From: Tillandsia leiboldiana
Taxonomy: Eukaryota; Streptophyta; Magnoliopsida; Poales; Bromeliaceae
Reading direction: 5' to 3'
Assembly (NCBI GenBank): GCA_029204045.2
Contig: CM055076.1
Coordinates: forward strand, 24,190,542 to 24,254,541
DNA length: 64,000 nucleotides
In this document: positions 21,794 to 34,012 of the stretch, in pieces
Numbering within the stretch: the stretch's first letter is position 1
Layout of the letters: the number at the start of each line of letters is the position of its first letter
The notes under the pieces: generated by a model
Database searches by the model: none
Told to the model about the DNA's origin: nothing
What the model saw: the letters and a program-made list of their open reading frames with translations, nothing else
Translations under genes and position numbers: made by a program

Positions 21794-24552
21794 TGTCACG
21801 CCCCGGGGGTTTGTTTTAGCGGAAACGGAATTTTTTTTTTTTTTTTTGAAAGGTCTCTTTCTTCCCCGGTGCGTGCCCAGACCCGCCGCACATACAGGAT
21901 CTCTCTGCAAACGGACAGAGTCTCCCCTGTACGTGCACGGCGTGTGGTTGAATACATCTCCCAAGCAAACATAACCATTCAATCACAACATTCAATTACA
22001 TACAACCAGTATTCTAAATATTTAAGCGCATGGCCACTTCAACTTGAAAGGATAAATCCACGGTTTTTAAAGAGTGCCCACCCGGCACTTAAGTTTTGAA
22101 AACGAGTTTCGAAATCAGCATAAACCCCAGGGTTTTGAGAACGGTGCCCACACGACACCCAAGTTTTGAAAGCTCATTTCGCAATCCATAAATCCACAAG
22201 GTTTTGAAATCAGTGCCCACACGACACTTAGACTTTGAAAACGGTTTTCGCAATCTTTTCTTTGTTTTTGTTTCGCTTTTCAAATGGCCAGTAGGAAATA
22301 AAGGGAAAGGTAGTGCATAAACAGATAATCAAATACCGACATCTACGTCGACCCCACAAGGGTATCGGGAACCTCACACATGCCCACAATATAAATGAAA
22401 AGCTGAAAAGAAAAGGAAAGTATAAAGTTCAGGGTCTCCAACGGTCCCGCTGTGTCCGCCCCGTCCTCACCGCCACCTACCTCTCCCCTCGCCTGGGCCC
22501 TGTCACGAAGTGGGAAGTCAGTGACTAATAAATGCCGTGCAGGGGAAATAATAAAAACAAACCGTGGCGACAACCGGAGCAACCACCCTTTTGGGGGGGG
22601 GGGGAAATGGTAACCTGTATATCTGCATCCTGTAATACTCTGCCGCGTCGGTCCACTACCGACGGCCCATACCGTACCTGCAGCACCGCGACCGCGCCGG
22701 ACAACTAAACCGGCGGGTCGCTCCGCTCGCACCTCGGCGCCTCAACCCCACAGCTAATAAGGGGCCCCACTACGTCACCTCGTGGGTATACACGGGTCCT
22801 ACGACCTCTTTTCCGGAAAAGTGCACCCCTCACGGTGGCCAAACCGCGGGTGCACGTGTTGCAGCCTCGAGCACAGTAACCACAATATATGAGCAATAGT
22901 AATGCAGTAATCGCAATGTATATGAAATAGTAAAGCAGTAACCATGATGCATGAATCAGAATAAGGTAGAGGCGTGTAAACTCATGTTGCCCTACTATTA
23001 GCATAGTCGAAGGAAAGACGGTAGCTGAAGCATCAAAACACGAGACTACGTAACTATCGATGTGTAGCAATAATCCGTAGCATCTAGAATAATGATTACT
23101 GAAGTGAACAGTAACATATAATATTTGAATTAAAACAATCAATGTGGTTCGATGCCAAATATCACACTCAACCCACCTGTCGCTAGTAGGCGTCAACGCT
23201 CCGCTCCCTCGCGTCCTGGTACTCCCGCTCGGCTCCTTCGCACACCTGCCGCGAGGAGAAAAGCGACGCTCAGACGCGGATGAAGACGAGAGGCGGGCGA
23301 ACCGCTCGTCGGGTTCGCGGCTCCCCGTCCGCACGCGGGCCGTGCGCGTGCTCAGCTCCGTACGGGCAACCCCACACGTGGGGTTGAGCGCGCGTCCGGC
23401 CCCGTGCGGGTCACCCCGCACGCGGGGCTGGGCGCCGCCCAGCCCTGCGGCCTACCCCGCACGCGGGCTGGGCGTGCTGCCCGGCCCCGTGCGGGTCACC
23501 CCGCACGCGGGGCTGGGCGCCGCCCAGCCCTGCGGCCTACCCCGCACGCGGGCTGGGAGTGCCGCCCGGCCCCGTGCGGGTCACCCCGCACGCGGGTCTG
23601 GGCGTCGCCCAGCCCCGTGCGGGTCACCCCGCACGCGGCTGGGCGTGCGCCCGGCCCCGTGCGGGCCATCCCGCACGCGGGGGCTGGGCGCCGCCCGGCC
23701 CCGTGCGGGTCATCCCGCACGCGGCTGGGCGTGCGCCCGGCCCCGTGCGGGTCATCCCGCACGCGGGGGCTGGGCGCCGCCTGGCCCGTGCGGGTCGCAT
23801 GAGGGCGCCGGATGGGGGGGGGGTTTCTTCGCACGTGCGGCGGATTCCGGGAAATCCGCCGCCTGTGCCTCACCCCTTCCGGTCAAGATGATCAAGAACT
23901 CAACACGAGGAAAAAGAAACTAAATTCCCGTCTCACCTTGATGAGGACGACGAAGGTTTGGGAAGAGGGGATCGTCCGTTCTCGTAGGTCCGGTGTGGTG
24001 GTGGTGGGGATGCGGCGTTCTCCCCTCTCCTCGACCGTCTTCGCTCGGGTCGTGCGTGCCAAAGGGGGTAGAAGACTGAGAAGGGGTTCCCAACCCTCAC
24101 CTCTCAAACCCCCAATTAATTAGTTGTTTTGGTACGATCGAGCCCAACCCGCGTCCAACTCCAAATGCTAACCTAGCCCCAAATTAACCCGGATAGATAG
24201 AACGAATTAAATTAAATTAATTTATGTCGGATCCCGAAAATTTACAGAAAATTAGACTGAGCCGGTGCGAAAGAATTAACTAGCTTGAATCAAAAATATC
24301 GTTAAATCCGGGTCTGGTTTACCTCAAAAGGGACGTGCCGGACACCCGAACCGCAGCAACTTCGAAAATTTATTCCGGGAGCTTCCGGGGTCGGAAATCC
24401 GATCCGATCGCGCCGCCGGCCTCCGCTTCGCGAGCTTTAATCTCTAAAAAAAATGCCCGCGAGCCCCCGACGGCCTGCCCAGAATGACAAAAGAAAATCA
24501 AACCCCCGGACCCCTTTGCCTAAAAGCGGTTCGAAAACCCGCGGCTATTACA
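21794..24552 (-). repeat. 5' LTR of the young gypsy element
   Basis: Partner of 14039-16792. Differences noticed: aacgga/aacggc near 21828, one extra G in the G-run near 22600, tagaataatg/tagactaatg near 23088, gaacagt/gaacggt near 23107, gggagtg/gggcgtg near 23556 and cgggtct/cgagtct near 24308. Few changes mean recent insertion. Confidence 0.93.
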
Positions 24553-24564
24553 CGGGGCGTGACA
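24553..24564 (+). repeat. Last bases of the plus-oriented gypsy LTR
   Basis: CGGGG (24553-24557) is the target duplication and cgtgaca closes the LTR that was split at 14038. The restored end, CGGGGCGTGACA, is the mirror image of the TGTCACGCCCCG start of minus-oriented LTRs. Confidence 0.85.
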
Positions 24565-24569
24565 GTTAA

Positions 24570-26162
24570 TGTCACGCCCCGAGACCGCCAATTTGGACAG
24601 TTCGGACTCGCCAACAGACCCACCAATCGGGCATGACCTTTCAAGACCCGAATGGAACGATTTATTCCAACAATCACAGTTTAGTGTAGCGACAGAGTAA
24701 ACAATCAGAGAACTAAACTATGAATTTAAAAACTTCCATTCATTCAAACGAACAGTTAGAAGAAAATGAAAGTACAATACTTGAGCGAAATATAAAACTT
24801 TACTTGTATTACAATCTCTTTAGCATGCAACTTCAACATAAATATTACAACTTTCTTTTTTTTCTTTTTTTTTCTTTTTTTTCCAAAATGAAACTTAAAG
24901 CATTTAAAGTTTACAATGTTCCTCATACAAATTTCGCTCAAAATAGTAAATGCTCTAAAATGATACGGACGACTCTAGACTGCTAGGTCGCTACTCTGCT
25001 GGGCCCTTACTCCTGTCGCGTGCCTCGCTCGATGTAGCTGGACCTGTAGGGATGTCACCCAAAGGGTGTGAGAACTACAACGAAGTTCCCAGTGGGTTCA
25101 ACCACCGAGAGAAAATACCTTGCACCGCTTGGTCTAATGGAAGCAATATAATAGAGAATAAATACAGTATTGAAAGCTGTAAATTCTAACTAATATACTC
25201 AACAACTTTACCTTTGCCATGACACGACTCTATTCGTTGTAATGTACCACTCTAGCCAAACCTCTTACTTGACCAATTACTTTCTTTTTTTTCTTTGTGC
25301 TTTAATTAAAGTTGCTAACCCTCGGAGAATCTTGCCAAACGGGCCCCAGCCCAGCAGACATGCTACCATAAGACAAGATCTCTAAGATTGTCGATAACAC
25401 CTCAAGTGTTACCCCGTCCAACGGGGAACTTGTCATACGGCTCACTGCCCGGGAGAGAGACACTGCCCTAACTCCGACAAGAGTACATTTTACCCCCAAA
25501 GGTACGCCCGTTTTATTATCTTTTTTCTTTTGCTTTACCATTTAGCCTCTTTACACTTTATGCCTTTGCCTTTCTCTTTGTTCTTAAGCACTTATTTTTC
25601 TTTCTCATTCGAGCTTATAGCTCACATTGCTATTGGCAATCTGTTTCTTTTTCATTTAAGCTTTTAACTTATCTTGCTCATTAAGCAATTTTTTTACTCA
25701 TTATCTTTCATTTACCCTAGATCTTTGCCTCAAGGTAACTAAAAGTCCCTTAGATTTAAATTTTCTTACTTTCATTCTTTACTCAAGTTGAAGTTAAAGT
25801 GAGGGTTTATTTTACCCAACTCCCTACGACTAACTCTAGAAATTTACTCATTCACATTTCTTAACCTCAACCCCTATTTCCTTTTCTCTTAGAGACTCAC
25901 TCTAAGTTAAGTCTTACCTTTTCATAACTTTAGTTTGACTCATGCATAATCCTACCCCTGAAATCCTAAGGTGAATGCCACTCATTAGAGCCTTAAACTA
26001 GGTTTTCTCCTAAGTCAAGATTTTCATTTTGCATCAAGACACTTTCACACTAACATGTAGCATACAACCCTAATAATTCTATTAACATGCTTCTAATTGA
26101 AAGCAAAAGACAAGGGGAGAGGTCACCCTCGTTCGCTAGAATCTCCCACCTCAAGGTTTCTC
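24570..26162 (-). repeat. Minus-oriented gypsy LTR fragment, right border uncertain
   Basis: Begins TGTCACGCCCCGAG five bases after the previous LTR ends. It has a pyrimidine run at about 24849-24893, the hairpin block TCACCC/GGGTGTGA at 25055-25071 with ttcccagtgggt nearby, and then AT-rich sequence with no coding content. The sequence before about 25600 reads in minus orientation; by about 26450 the landmarks are in plus orientation. I could not place the junction exactly. Confidence 0.55.
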
Positions 26163-27614
26163 TGTAATACTTGAGAAATTAAGTTTGTAAAAGTTTATCA
26201 TGAAATGGGAAATGCTCCGGTTGGCCGGCGGCCAAGTTACACCGCCGGAAAACCATAGGAGCTCTGCATCGAGCTTTCTCTGCTCCCGACGGTTTTTGAT
26301 GAAAGCAAAAATGGCCATCTTGTTCTGCTGGACCTCAGGAACCTTTCCACCAAATTTGGTGAGGTTTGGTGATGTGTGGTGGTGATGAGGTCGTGCCCTA
26401 GTTTGGGGAAGATGATGCCTCGGCCGAGCTTTGTGCTCCGGCATCGGCGCCGCCTCCCACCACCGGCCACATGCCCGGTAAGCTTCCTGTGGCCGAGGGG
26501 AGTCCATCCATGCCCATGGATGCAAGCCATGCAGCCCAGGATAGGAACTTGCCATGGATGACTCGAGCTCGAGTCCATTAATGGCGGCCAGCCATCCGCC
26601 GCATGCCATCGGGTGCGACTTGCCCAAACCTTCATAAATTGACCTTTTGGAGCTTTGGGTGCTGTCCATTGCACCTATAAACATTAGAAAGCAAGTTGCC
26701 ATTAATAAAGCTCTAAGTTGGCATGGCCTAGCTCCGGCCACCGCATGCTTTTCATGACCCAGCAGCAAGCATGGTGATGCCCTTAAGTCCTAGAGGCTGG
26801 TGCTTGCCTCAGTTGGCCTCTAGAGCAAAGGCTCTGTTGGGTGGCCATTGTGGGTGCTCAAGCCATGGCCGAGCCTTGCTCCCCGCACTATTCCGGCCAC
26901 CTTGCACCACCCAGCAAGTGAGTCTCCAACTCCACATGATCCCCTGAGCTTGATGCTCACTTCAGTTCCAAGATGGACTATGTGGATTGAGTTGTGGAGC
27001 AACCTTGGTCCATTCGGGACAAAGGCTTTGGTTATAGTGTTCCAGCAGGAGTCAGGCTGCAAATGAGTGAGCCTCTGAACCCTTGTGACCAGCTGAGCAA
27101 GATGCTCAACTTAAATTGCAAAAGGCACGGGCAAAAATAAAAGATGTTGCAATCTTGGACTTGAAAGGTGTTGTTGGCTCCTAAGGCTATTCCAACGGCT
27201 TCGCGACTTCGCGATAGTGAGCCTCTGGCTAATTTGAGGTCCCTGAGTATGATGCTCACACCAGAAATGGGTTTGATCCGTTAGATTTGTGAAAATGCCT
27301 AAGTTGTAGCTTTAGGACAACTTTGGATGTGACCAACTTGTGTTGGGCGGGCCAACTTGCTCCCAAACAGTGAGCACAGGGTCCAGCACATCGAATTTTA
27401 GTTGCTATTAAAATCTCGTGGTAATTGGAGTCCTGGTTTGAAAGTTATAAGGAAATAAGTGTTTAAAAACATATATTTTACGCGAATTTGGAAGTTTTGA
27501 GGGGTTTGCTACAATTGTAATATGAGGAAAAAGTAAAAGAAATATATATGTGTTTTATTGACCTTTCGGTGAGGTTTTCGGGGTCTTCGTTGAGCAAAAT
27601 TCGCTTAACGAATC
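26163..27614 (+). repeat. Plus-oriented gypsy LTR, left part (start uncertain)
   Basis: TGTAATAC at 26163 is a plausible LTR start. GC-rich ggccgg motifs, gtgagcaca and cttcgttgagc strings follow in plus order, and the sequence continues at 50229 after the next element. Text at 26450-26560 resembles the reverse complement of 5265-5340. No coding sequence was recognised. Confidence 0.55.
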
Positions 27615-28562
27615 TGTCACGCCCCGAATTTTGAAAAGCAGGCTAATTTTTTTTTTTTTTTTTTTTTTGAAATCAGAGTTTAAAATATTTTAGGCGTGAA
27701 CAGATCGCCACATGTATAGTAAATTTTCTATCCAATTGGACAGAGCCTTTCCTATACATGCACGGCTAAGCACTTACAGCAAATACCAGAGTAGTCTAAA
27801 CTACGCATACATCATTAGTCATTTTACAATATTTAAAACATAATGCGGAAAGTAAAATATACTGGTGACATAAGGGTCGGTACTATCCCAACAGCCTTAC
27901 CAACGTGTCCCGACATCCCAACACCCGAACGACCTGAAAAACAGTCACCCAGGGGGTGTGAGATACATCGACAGTGTATCCCAGTGGGCACGACGAGCCG
28001 AGAAATAGCTAATCGTACCTACTGGATACAATAATCTGCGGATAGTAAATAGATCCATAGGTAAAGCTGAGTAATCAATAAAATGTCTACGGATAATCAA
28101 GATATAACTGAGCAGATATGGGTACAGAAATAAACAGTAAAACATGCTAGAATATGGAAATATAAGCTATGCATCAACAAAAGAACAGCAAGTACCCAAC
28201 CGATGCCACTATTGGTTAGGGGGACCTCAGGCGTAGATATCAATGCAGAGCCAACCACAACCATACTGGATTCCACCTAGCCGAGCTGAATAGCAACCCC
28301 GTACCATTGATATAACCAAGAGGATCCTCGTACCAAACGGTACAGCCGAGAGTTTCCTCATATCGGTACAGCCGAGGGGCTCCCTGTACCCAGTGAAACA
28401 GCAAGAGGGGATAGCTCACGTGTCAACCAGACCCTTTACCGGTAAAGAACGCAATGTGGGTGATCAATCCCACAGCATACGCGAGTGAACAGCAGGTGCA
28501 CAACCATCATAATGCGAATGCTCAAGCTCACGGTCCACAGACCGGGTAATCGGCAACATGCC
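27615..28562 (-). repeat. 3' LTR of the gag-only gypsy element, left half
   Basis: Starts TGTCACGCCCCGAATTTTG, then a T run at about 27648-27669. It matches 46256 onward closely and contains the conserved hairpin at 27945-27961. It ends at atgcc (28558-28562), the target site of the inserted array. Confidence 0.88.
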
Positions 28563-29180
28563 TGTCACGCCCCGAGTTTTAAAATCAGGTCTGAAATTTT
28601 TTTTTTTTTTTTTTAAATCAGAGTTCGCAAAATCGGGCGTAACAGACCGCCACACATATAGGAAATTCTCTATCCAAACGGACAGAGCATTCCCTATACA
28701 TGCACGGCTAGGCAAGTACAATATCAGATAAACAGAGATCAAGTACAGATAATCTAACTAATAACTGAAATAAACCTACCATAATCGTATTACAAATCCA
28801 AAATACTGTAACCGATCACATCACAAAATGTCAGATCCTCAGGGGAACAGCTCTATCGTGAACATCTCACCAAACCGTCCCGACATCTCACCACCCAACA
28901 GACCTGAAAAATGGTCACCCAGGGGGTGTGAGATACACTGTACATGTATCCCAGTGGGCACGACGAGCCGAGAAATAGCTAATCGTACCTACTGGAAACT
29001 AAAATCTGCGGATAGTAATAATCGATGGGTAAAGCTGAATCAAAAGATAAGACTACTGATAATCAATAAGTCCACAGCTAACTGAAATAGTCAGATAATC
29101 AAGCATAAGGGAACTGCCGAAATAAATGCTGGAAATCAAGATATAACTGTCAAAATCAGGCATAAGGGGACTGCAGATAA
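28563..29180 (-). repeat. LTR C, truncated copy
   Basis: Matches the first 620 bases of LTR A (30366-30987), then jumps at ctgcagataa into interior sequence matching 36404 onward. The deletion removed most of one LTR and part of the adjoining interior. Confidence 0.88.
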
Positions 29181-29184
29181 CTGT

Positions 29185-30365
29185 CACAATCTCTATGCCG
29201 ATACTACAAACCTATATCAACTGTCTCTACCATCTCGTGGTCATGAGTGCGGCTCTGGCTACTCACAGGAATCTAGAACCATATTCCAATGTTCTCCATT
29301 ACCTTAACCGCATCACCACTTGCTAACACGGCTCTAGCGACGCCAATCATAGCTCAAATATTGCAGGGGCGATCGTGACTCCAAACCAATTCACACACAA
29401 TGTGCGAATCAACTACAAATCGGATTCTTTTAGGATAAAAAGTTAAATTCCTCAAGCTATCATCATCACTCTGTATATTAGACTTTCCAGTCATATCTCA
29501 TCACGGTAGTAGCCACAACATCTAAAATTGTTGCATACTCATAGGAGTAACTAAGACTCCACTAAACTCGTACCAAAGGCGGGGTCTGAATCTGAATCTG
29601 AATCTAACTCCAACCAGAGTTTCAATCGGCCAATAGATCACCGAATTTAGCCTATCCATCAACCATGTCTGCGCCAAAGCGCTCACTGCTACCACCATCT
29701 CTATCGAAGTAATTGTGAATCCCCAAATTATTTTACACTGATCAGGGTTGGGACACAATTCAATAAGGTCTAATACTTGCTGAGTGTCGTCAGAATCCTT
29801 CCGTCCAAAGCAACAAGATTGCTAACCTCATAGGCATCCCGATAACTATATTCGGGGAATCTCCGGTAACAGCAGCCACAACATAATTTTAATAACCCCG
29901 GCTGTGACAAAAGTACTATATCTAGTGGCACGGGAACAACCGGAGGATCACTGACTTCTCCAAGCACCTGGACTAGTGGTGGGGCCAGTGCAACAATAGC
30001 AACTATCTGATGCTGAGCCATCTGCTGGACTATCCCAGCAAAAGCGGTGAGCTGTTTCTCTAACCGCTGCCAACAATCCGAGCTCTAAGGCTCCACTGAT
30101 ATATCAAATCCATGGCTCGTACCACAACCACAGCTAACACTGCACCCACCACGACCACTAAGCCCAGAGAGCGTGCGAACACCGCTCGTAGCCACAACAA
30201 CAAGATTAGGAAACGACTCATTAGTGTGAAATACACCTGAGCTCCTAACAACTAGACAAATACCCCGCGCTCTCACGTGACAAGTCATCCTAGGGTTCAT
30301 CCTAACCAGTTCCTAATTCATCTTTCCTAGGTACCGTGTACCTATTTCTCTGATACCATAAAATC
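29185..30365 (-). mobile_element. Partial interior of array unit 1 with gag N-terminal remnant
   Basis: Nearly identical to 36404-37584. It ends with the primer site at 30347-30358. Gag-like words (LEKQLTAFAGIVQQMAQHQ) can be read on the minus strand around 30005-30070 but the frame is broken. No pol is present here. Confidence 0.75.
30347..30358 (-). other. Primer-binding site of array unit 1
   Basis: The minus strand reads TGGTATCAGAGA, seven bases inside LTR A. The same site is at 37566-37577 beside LTR B. Confidence 0.85.
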
Positions 30366-30398
30366 TGTCACGCCCCGAGTTTTAAAATCCGGTCTGAA

Positions 30399-30431
<33 letters not shown>

Positions 30432-30713
30432 GAGTTCGCAAAATCGGGCGTAACAGACCGCCACACATATAGGAAAATCTCTATCCAAACGGACAGAGCC
30501 TTCCCTATACATGCACGGCTAGGCAAGTACAATATCAGATAAACAGAGATCAAGTACAGATAATCTAACTAATAACTGAAATAAACCTACCATAATCGTA
30601 ATACAAATCCAAAATACTGTAACCGATCACATCACAAAATGTCAGATCCTCAGGGGAACAGCTCTATCGTGAACATCTCACCAAACCGTCCCGACATCTC
30701 ACCACCCAACAGA

Positions 30714-33680
30714 CCTGAAAAATGGTCACCCAGGGGGTGTGAGATACACTGTACATGTATCCCAGTGGGCACGACGAGCCGAGAAATAGCTAATCGTACC
30801 TACTGGATACTAAAATCTGCGGATAGTAATAATCGATGGGTAAAGCTGAATCAACAGATAAGACTACTGATAATCAATAAGTCCACAGCTAACTGAAATA
30901 GTCAGATAATCAAGCATAAGGGAACTGCCGAAATAAATGCTGGAAATCAGGATATAACTGTCAAAATCAGGCATAAGGGGACTGCAGATAATAAATGCTG
31001 GAAATCAATGACTGTATAAAATCGAGCAGGCAACTGAGTGATCAAATAACAGGTCTACTAAAAATCAAATAGTAGATACGTGACACAAACTGGCAGGAAG
31101 CATAATCATAATACTGTATATAACGAGTATAAAGAATATCAGAATCAATCAGGGTGGCAATCAAGTCTAACTGAAGTAAAGCATGCTAGTACATGAAAGT
31201 ATATGAGCTATGCATCAATCACCAGAATATCAAGTACCCCATCAATGCCACTATTGGTCACGAGGACCTCAGGCAAAACCACCGATAATCGAAATGTACC
31301 GAACAATAATAGGTACTGCAATAGGCATGCTAGAACATGGAAGTATAAAAGCTATGCATCAATCACAAGAATATCAAGTACCCAATCATATGCCACTATT
31401 GGTCACGAGAACCTCAGGCAAACTGCCCACCTGGCACCACCTGGTTGACATTCCCCCCTGGGGGTCACGGGTCGCCACTGCTGACCACTTTACCGGTAAA
31501 GAACATCGCTGTGGGTAATTACTCCGCTAATGTTCGTGAAGAACAACGGTGCGGGCGATCATAATGCAAATGCTCAAGCTCTCGGTCCACTGACCGGGTA
31601 ATCGACAACATGCCGAGATCCCAACAGGGAATCAATCATCTGTATATATATCGATCAGGATCTATCATGCATATCGGAATATAAGGGCAAATATCTCTGG
31701 GTATAAGTGCAGAATATAACCAATGGCAGGAATCCACAAGCATGATCAGACCATGAAAATCTACGGTACTCCGATATGAAACTGACAAGCATGTAAACAG
31801 GATATGTCCAAGGAGATCAATGTCAATCATGTGGAGTATATGGCATATAGGCGAAATCATCAGGACTACATCAAGAGCAGGCAGAATCATCAGTACTAAA
31901 TCAAGAATGGCAAAATCATCATAGGTGACAGGAAATATCAGGCATAATCAGAATCATGACAACTATGTACTCAGATGTAAAAGCTGACAAACAAGTGTAC
32001 ATAACTGTCTAAAGAGATCAATGTCTGTCAAGATAGGTCATATAACATATAGATAAAATCAGCAGGGCTAATCAAGAACAGGTGTCCGACTGGACTAAAG
32101 CAACCAGAGGGCCGAAAAGATAAAGCCCGGACCGAAGATAACCCACCTGGATGTAGGCAGATCCTCGAACTCCCGCACAGCTACTAGGAGGCTGGTGCTG
32201 AACAACTGGGCCCTGAATAAAAAGCTATAATCAGTAATAGACTCGCACAACCCATCCCGACGACACAACAGTAATGCGACGCTAATGTGGGGCAATATCG
32301 GCGATTTATTGAATAAAATCCGATTTTCGATCAACGAGAGTCCACGGGACTCTAACAACGTGCCCAGTGGCTGTGAAAACACTGTTTAAAGACATCTAGT
32401 ATGCTCATTTTACATTTTAGTCCATAACAGTTCTTAATTTGTATTAAAACGTTAAGTTTTCAGCTTGTTTCGACTCGTTCTCAAAATTCGGGGATCCAAA
32501 CGACGTTCTGTAAACTCTGTCGCGTTCATTACGACGAGACGAAGACCGTGCTCACAAAATTGGACTGGCACGGATCCCGAGAACAAGGTTGGCCCATAAC
32601 ATTCTTGGGTTCAATTCACAACTATGTTCAAACTTAACTTAGACTTGATCAAAATAGGATCTAATTAGAGCATGGTACTGAGGGATGATCCAGAAGAGTG
32701 GTGCTCACCTGCGGCTTGCCGGGGATTGGCCGGAACAGTGGCCGGAGCAACACCCAAACTCGGGCTAGGCTCGGGTTGGGTCGGTTTGGAGCAACAATGG
32801 CTCAGTCCTGAAACAGAGGGGAGCACCAGTTAGTCATGAGTCCCAGAAGATGTTCGGTCCATGTGGGGTCGAGCCCCGGCGGCCGGAGGCGGCGGCGGCC
32901 GGAGACCAACCCACAATAGGTAACTCGGGTGCAACCATTTAGAGATTTATTACAGGGGTCTCTCGGCCCAAAGTAAAATGGCAAAAGTCTTAAAGGTGAT
33001 GCTTAGGTCCTACCTGAAAGGTTGGCCGGGGTCCGGATTGCCGGAGTTGGCCGGAGGGGAGCTCGAGTGCAAAATCGGGTGCAACTCTGGAAATCAAGAA
33101 CCCGACGCTAAGACTCCCATGCAATGCTGCATTCGGCCATTAAATGATAAAATGAGCTTACCTGCACAGTTTCCCGGTGTCAGGAGGTGGCGGCGACGCG
33201 CGGCGGCGAAGCTCGGTGAAGCTTCGGTGGCCGTTAATGGCGGATTCCGGCCGAGGGACTCCGGGCCGGTGCAACTTGGACCAAAAGCTTCGCCTCAACG
33301 TCACGGAGCTTGGTACAGTGGTGGCCGGCGCCGGGAGGCCGCGGCGGCGCCGGGCGGCAGAGGTCGGCCAATCGGAGAAGAAGACCTAAACTAGGGCACC
33401 TTCGATCAGCCCCGATCCTCAACCGATGATGATCGGACTTCGTGGAGGTGTTACAGTTGCCGAGAGGGAATTATCCAACGGTGTTGATCTCGATCGTGAC
33501 GGCTGGATGAAGCCCGCGCTCGCGGTTGGCCAAGAAAACGATAATTCCGGTGGGGTGGCTCCCGCCGGAGATCGGGACGGCGGCCGCGGCTCGGCCTGCA
33601 CCAGGGGGGTCCTCTCGGTGTCAGTGGCACAATGGTCATGTCCATGGGCCAAAATAAAAAGGAAAGTTCCACAACCTTAC
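30714..33680 (-). other. Candidate multi-exon leader inside LTR A
   Basis: On the minus strand, donor- and acceptor-like sites alternate in order: donor GAG|GTAAGG at 33680; block 33595-33162 (TGCAG|GCC to CAG|GTAAGC); block 33086-33014 (TTTCCAG|AG to TTTCAG|GTAGGA); block 32807-32709 (TGTTTCAG|GA to CGCAG|GTGAGC); block 32212-32147 (TTATTCAG|GG to CCAG|GTGGGT); last acceptor TTTTTCAG|GTCTG at 30714. LTR B at 37585-42007 has the same sites 7219 bases further right. This is inferred from consensus only, with no transcript evidence. Confidence 0.45.
30726..30742 (-). other. Conserved LTR hairpin in LTR A
   Basis: TCACCC (30726-30731) pairs with GGGTGTGA. It lies just upstream, in sense, of the last candidate acceptor. 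LTR B has the identical copy at 37943-37959 and LTR C at 28915-28931. Confidence 0.6.
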
Positions 33681-34003
33681 CTCGTCGGAATATTGGAGGA
33701 AGAAGGGGTTGGCCGCGGCGGCGCGCGGCGGCGGCTGGGGACGGGTCCACCACAGCTCGGTCGCGGCCTCACAGAGGACTCCACAAGAGAGGGGCTTGAT
33801 CAACCAGGACCTTCTCAAGCACCTCCCTGTCCACGCACCCGAGATCAAGATGGTTCTTGATCCCTCCTTCTCCGGCGACGGTGAGGCGGCGGCCGGTGCG
33901 GGGCTCCGTGGAGTGCGGCAGAGGGAATGTGGGTGGTTGAGGGATGCGGCTAAGGAAAAGGCTACGGGCTTAGGGTTCAAGGGAAACCCTAACCCCAAAT
34001 GCA

Positions 34004-34012
34004 TTATATATA
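34004..34012 (-). promoter_or_regulatory. TATA-like box of LTR A
   Basis: The minus strand reads TATATATAA, about 780 bases into the LTR, followed by ggggttagggtttccc. The copy in LTR B is at about 41223-41231. This is the best core-promoter candidate in the LTR. Confidence 0.5.

Larger units (their letters stand above)
14039..24552 (-). mobile_element. Young intact Ty3/gypsy (Tekay/Del-like) element, TSD CGGGG
   Basis: LTRs 14039-16792 and 21794-24552 start TGTCACGCCCCG and end ggctattaca. CGGGG duplicates flank it at 14034-14038 and 24553-24557. The interior (16793-21793) holds one full gag-pol frame, a tRNA-Met primer site and a polypurine tract. By eye the LTRs differ at only about ten places over 2.75 kb. 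It inserted into the tail of the plus-oriented LTR. Everything needed for movement appears present. Confidence 0.95.

Noticed and set aside
28201..28500. Possible CRISPR-like or tandem array around gtacagccgag words
   Set aside because: The three or four spaced words are unequal in spacing and shared with 46970-47050 as part of the LTR. Nothing here is prokaryotic.
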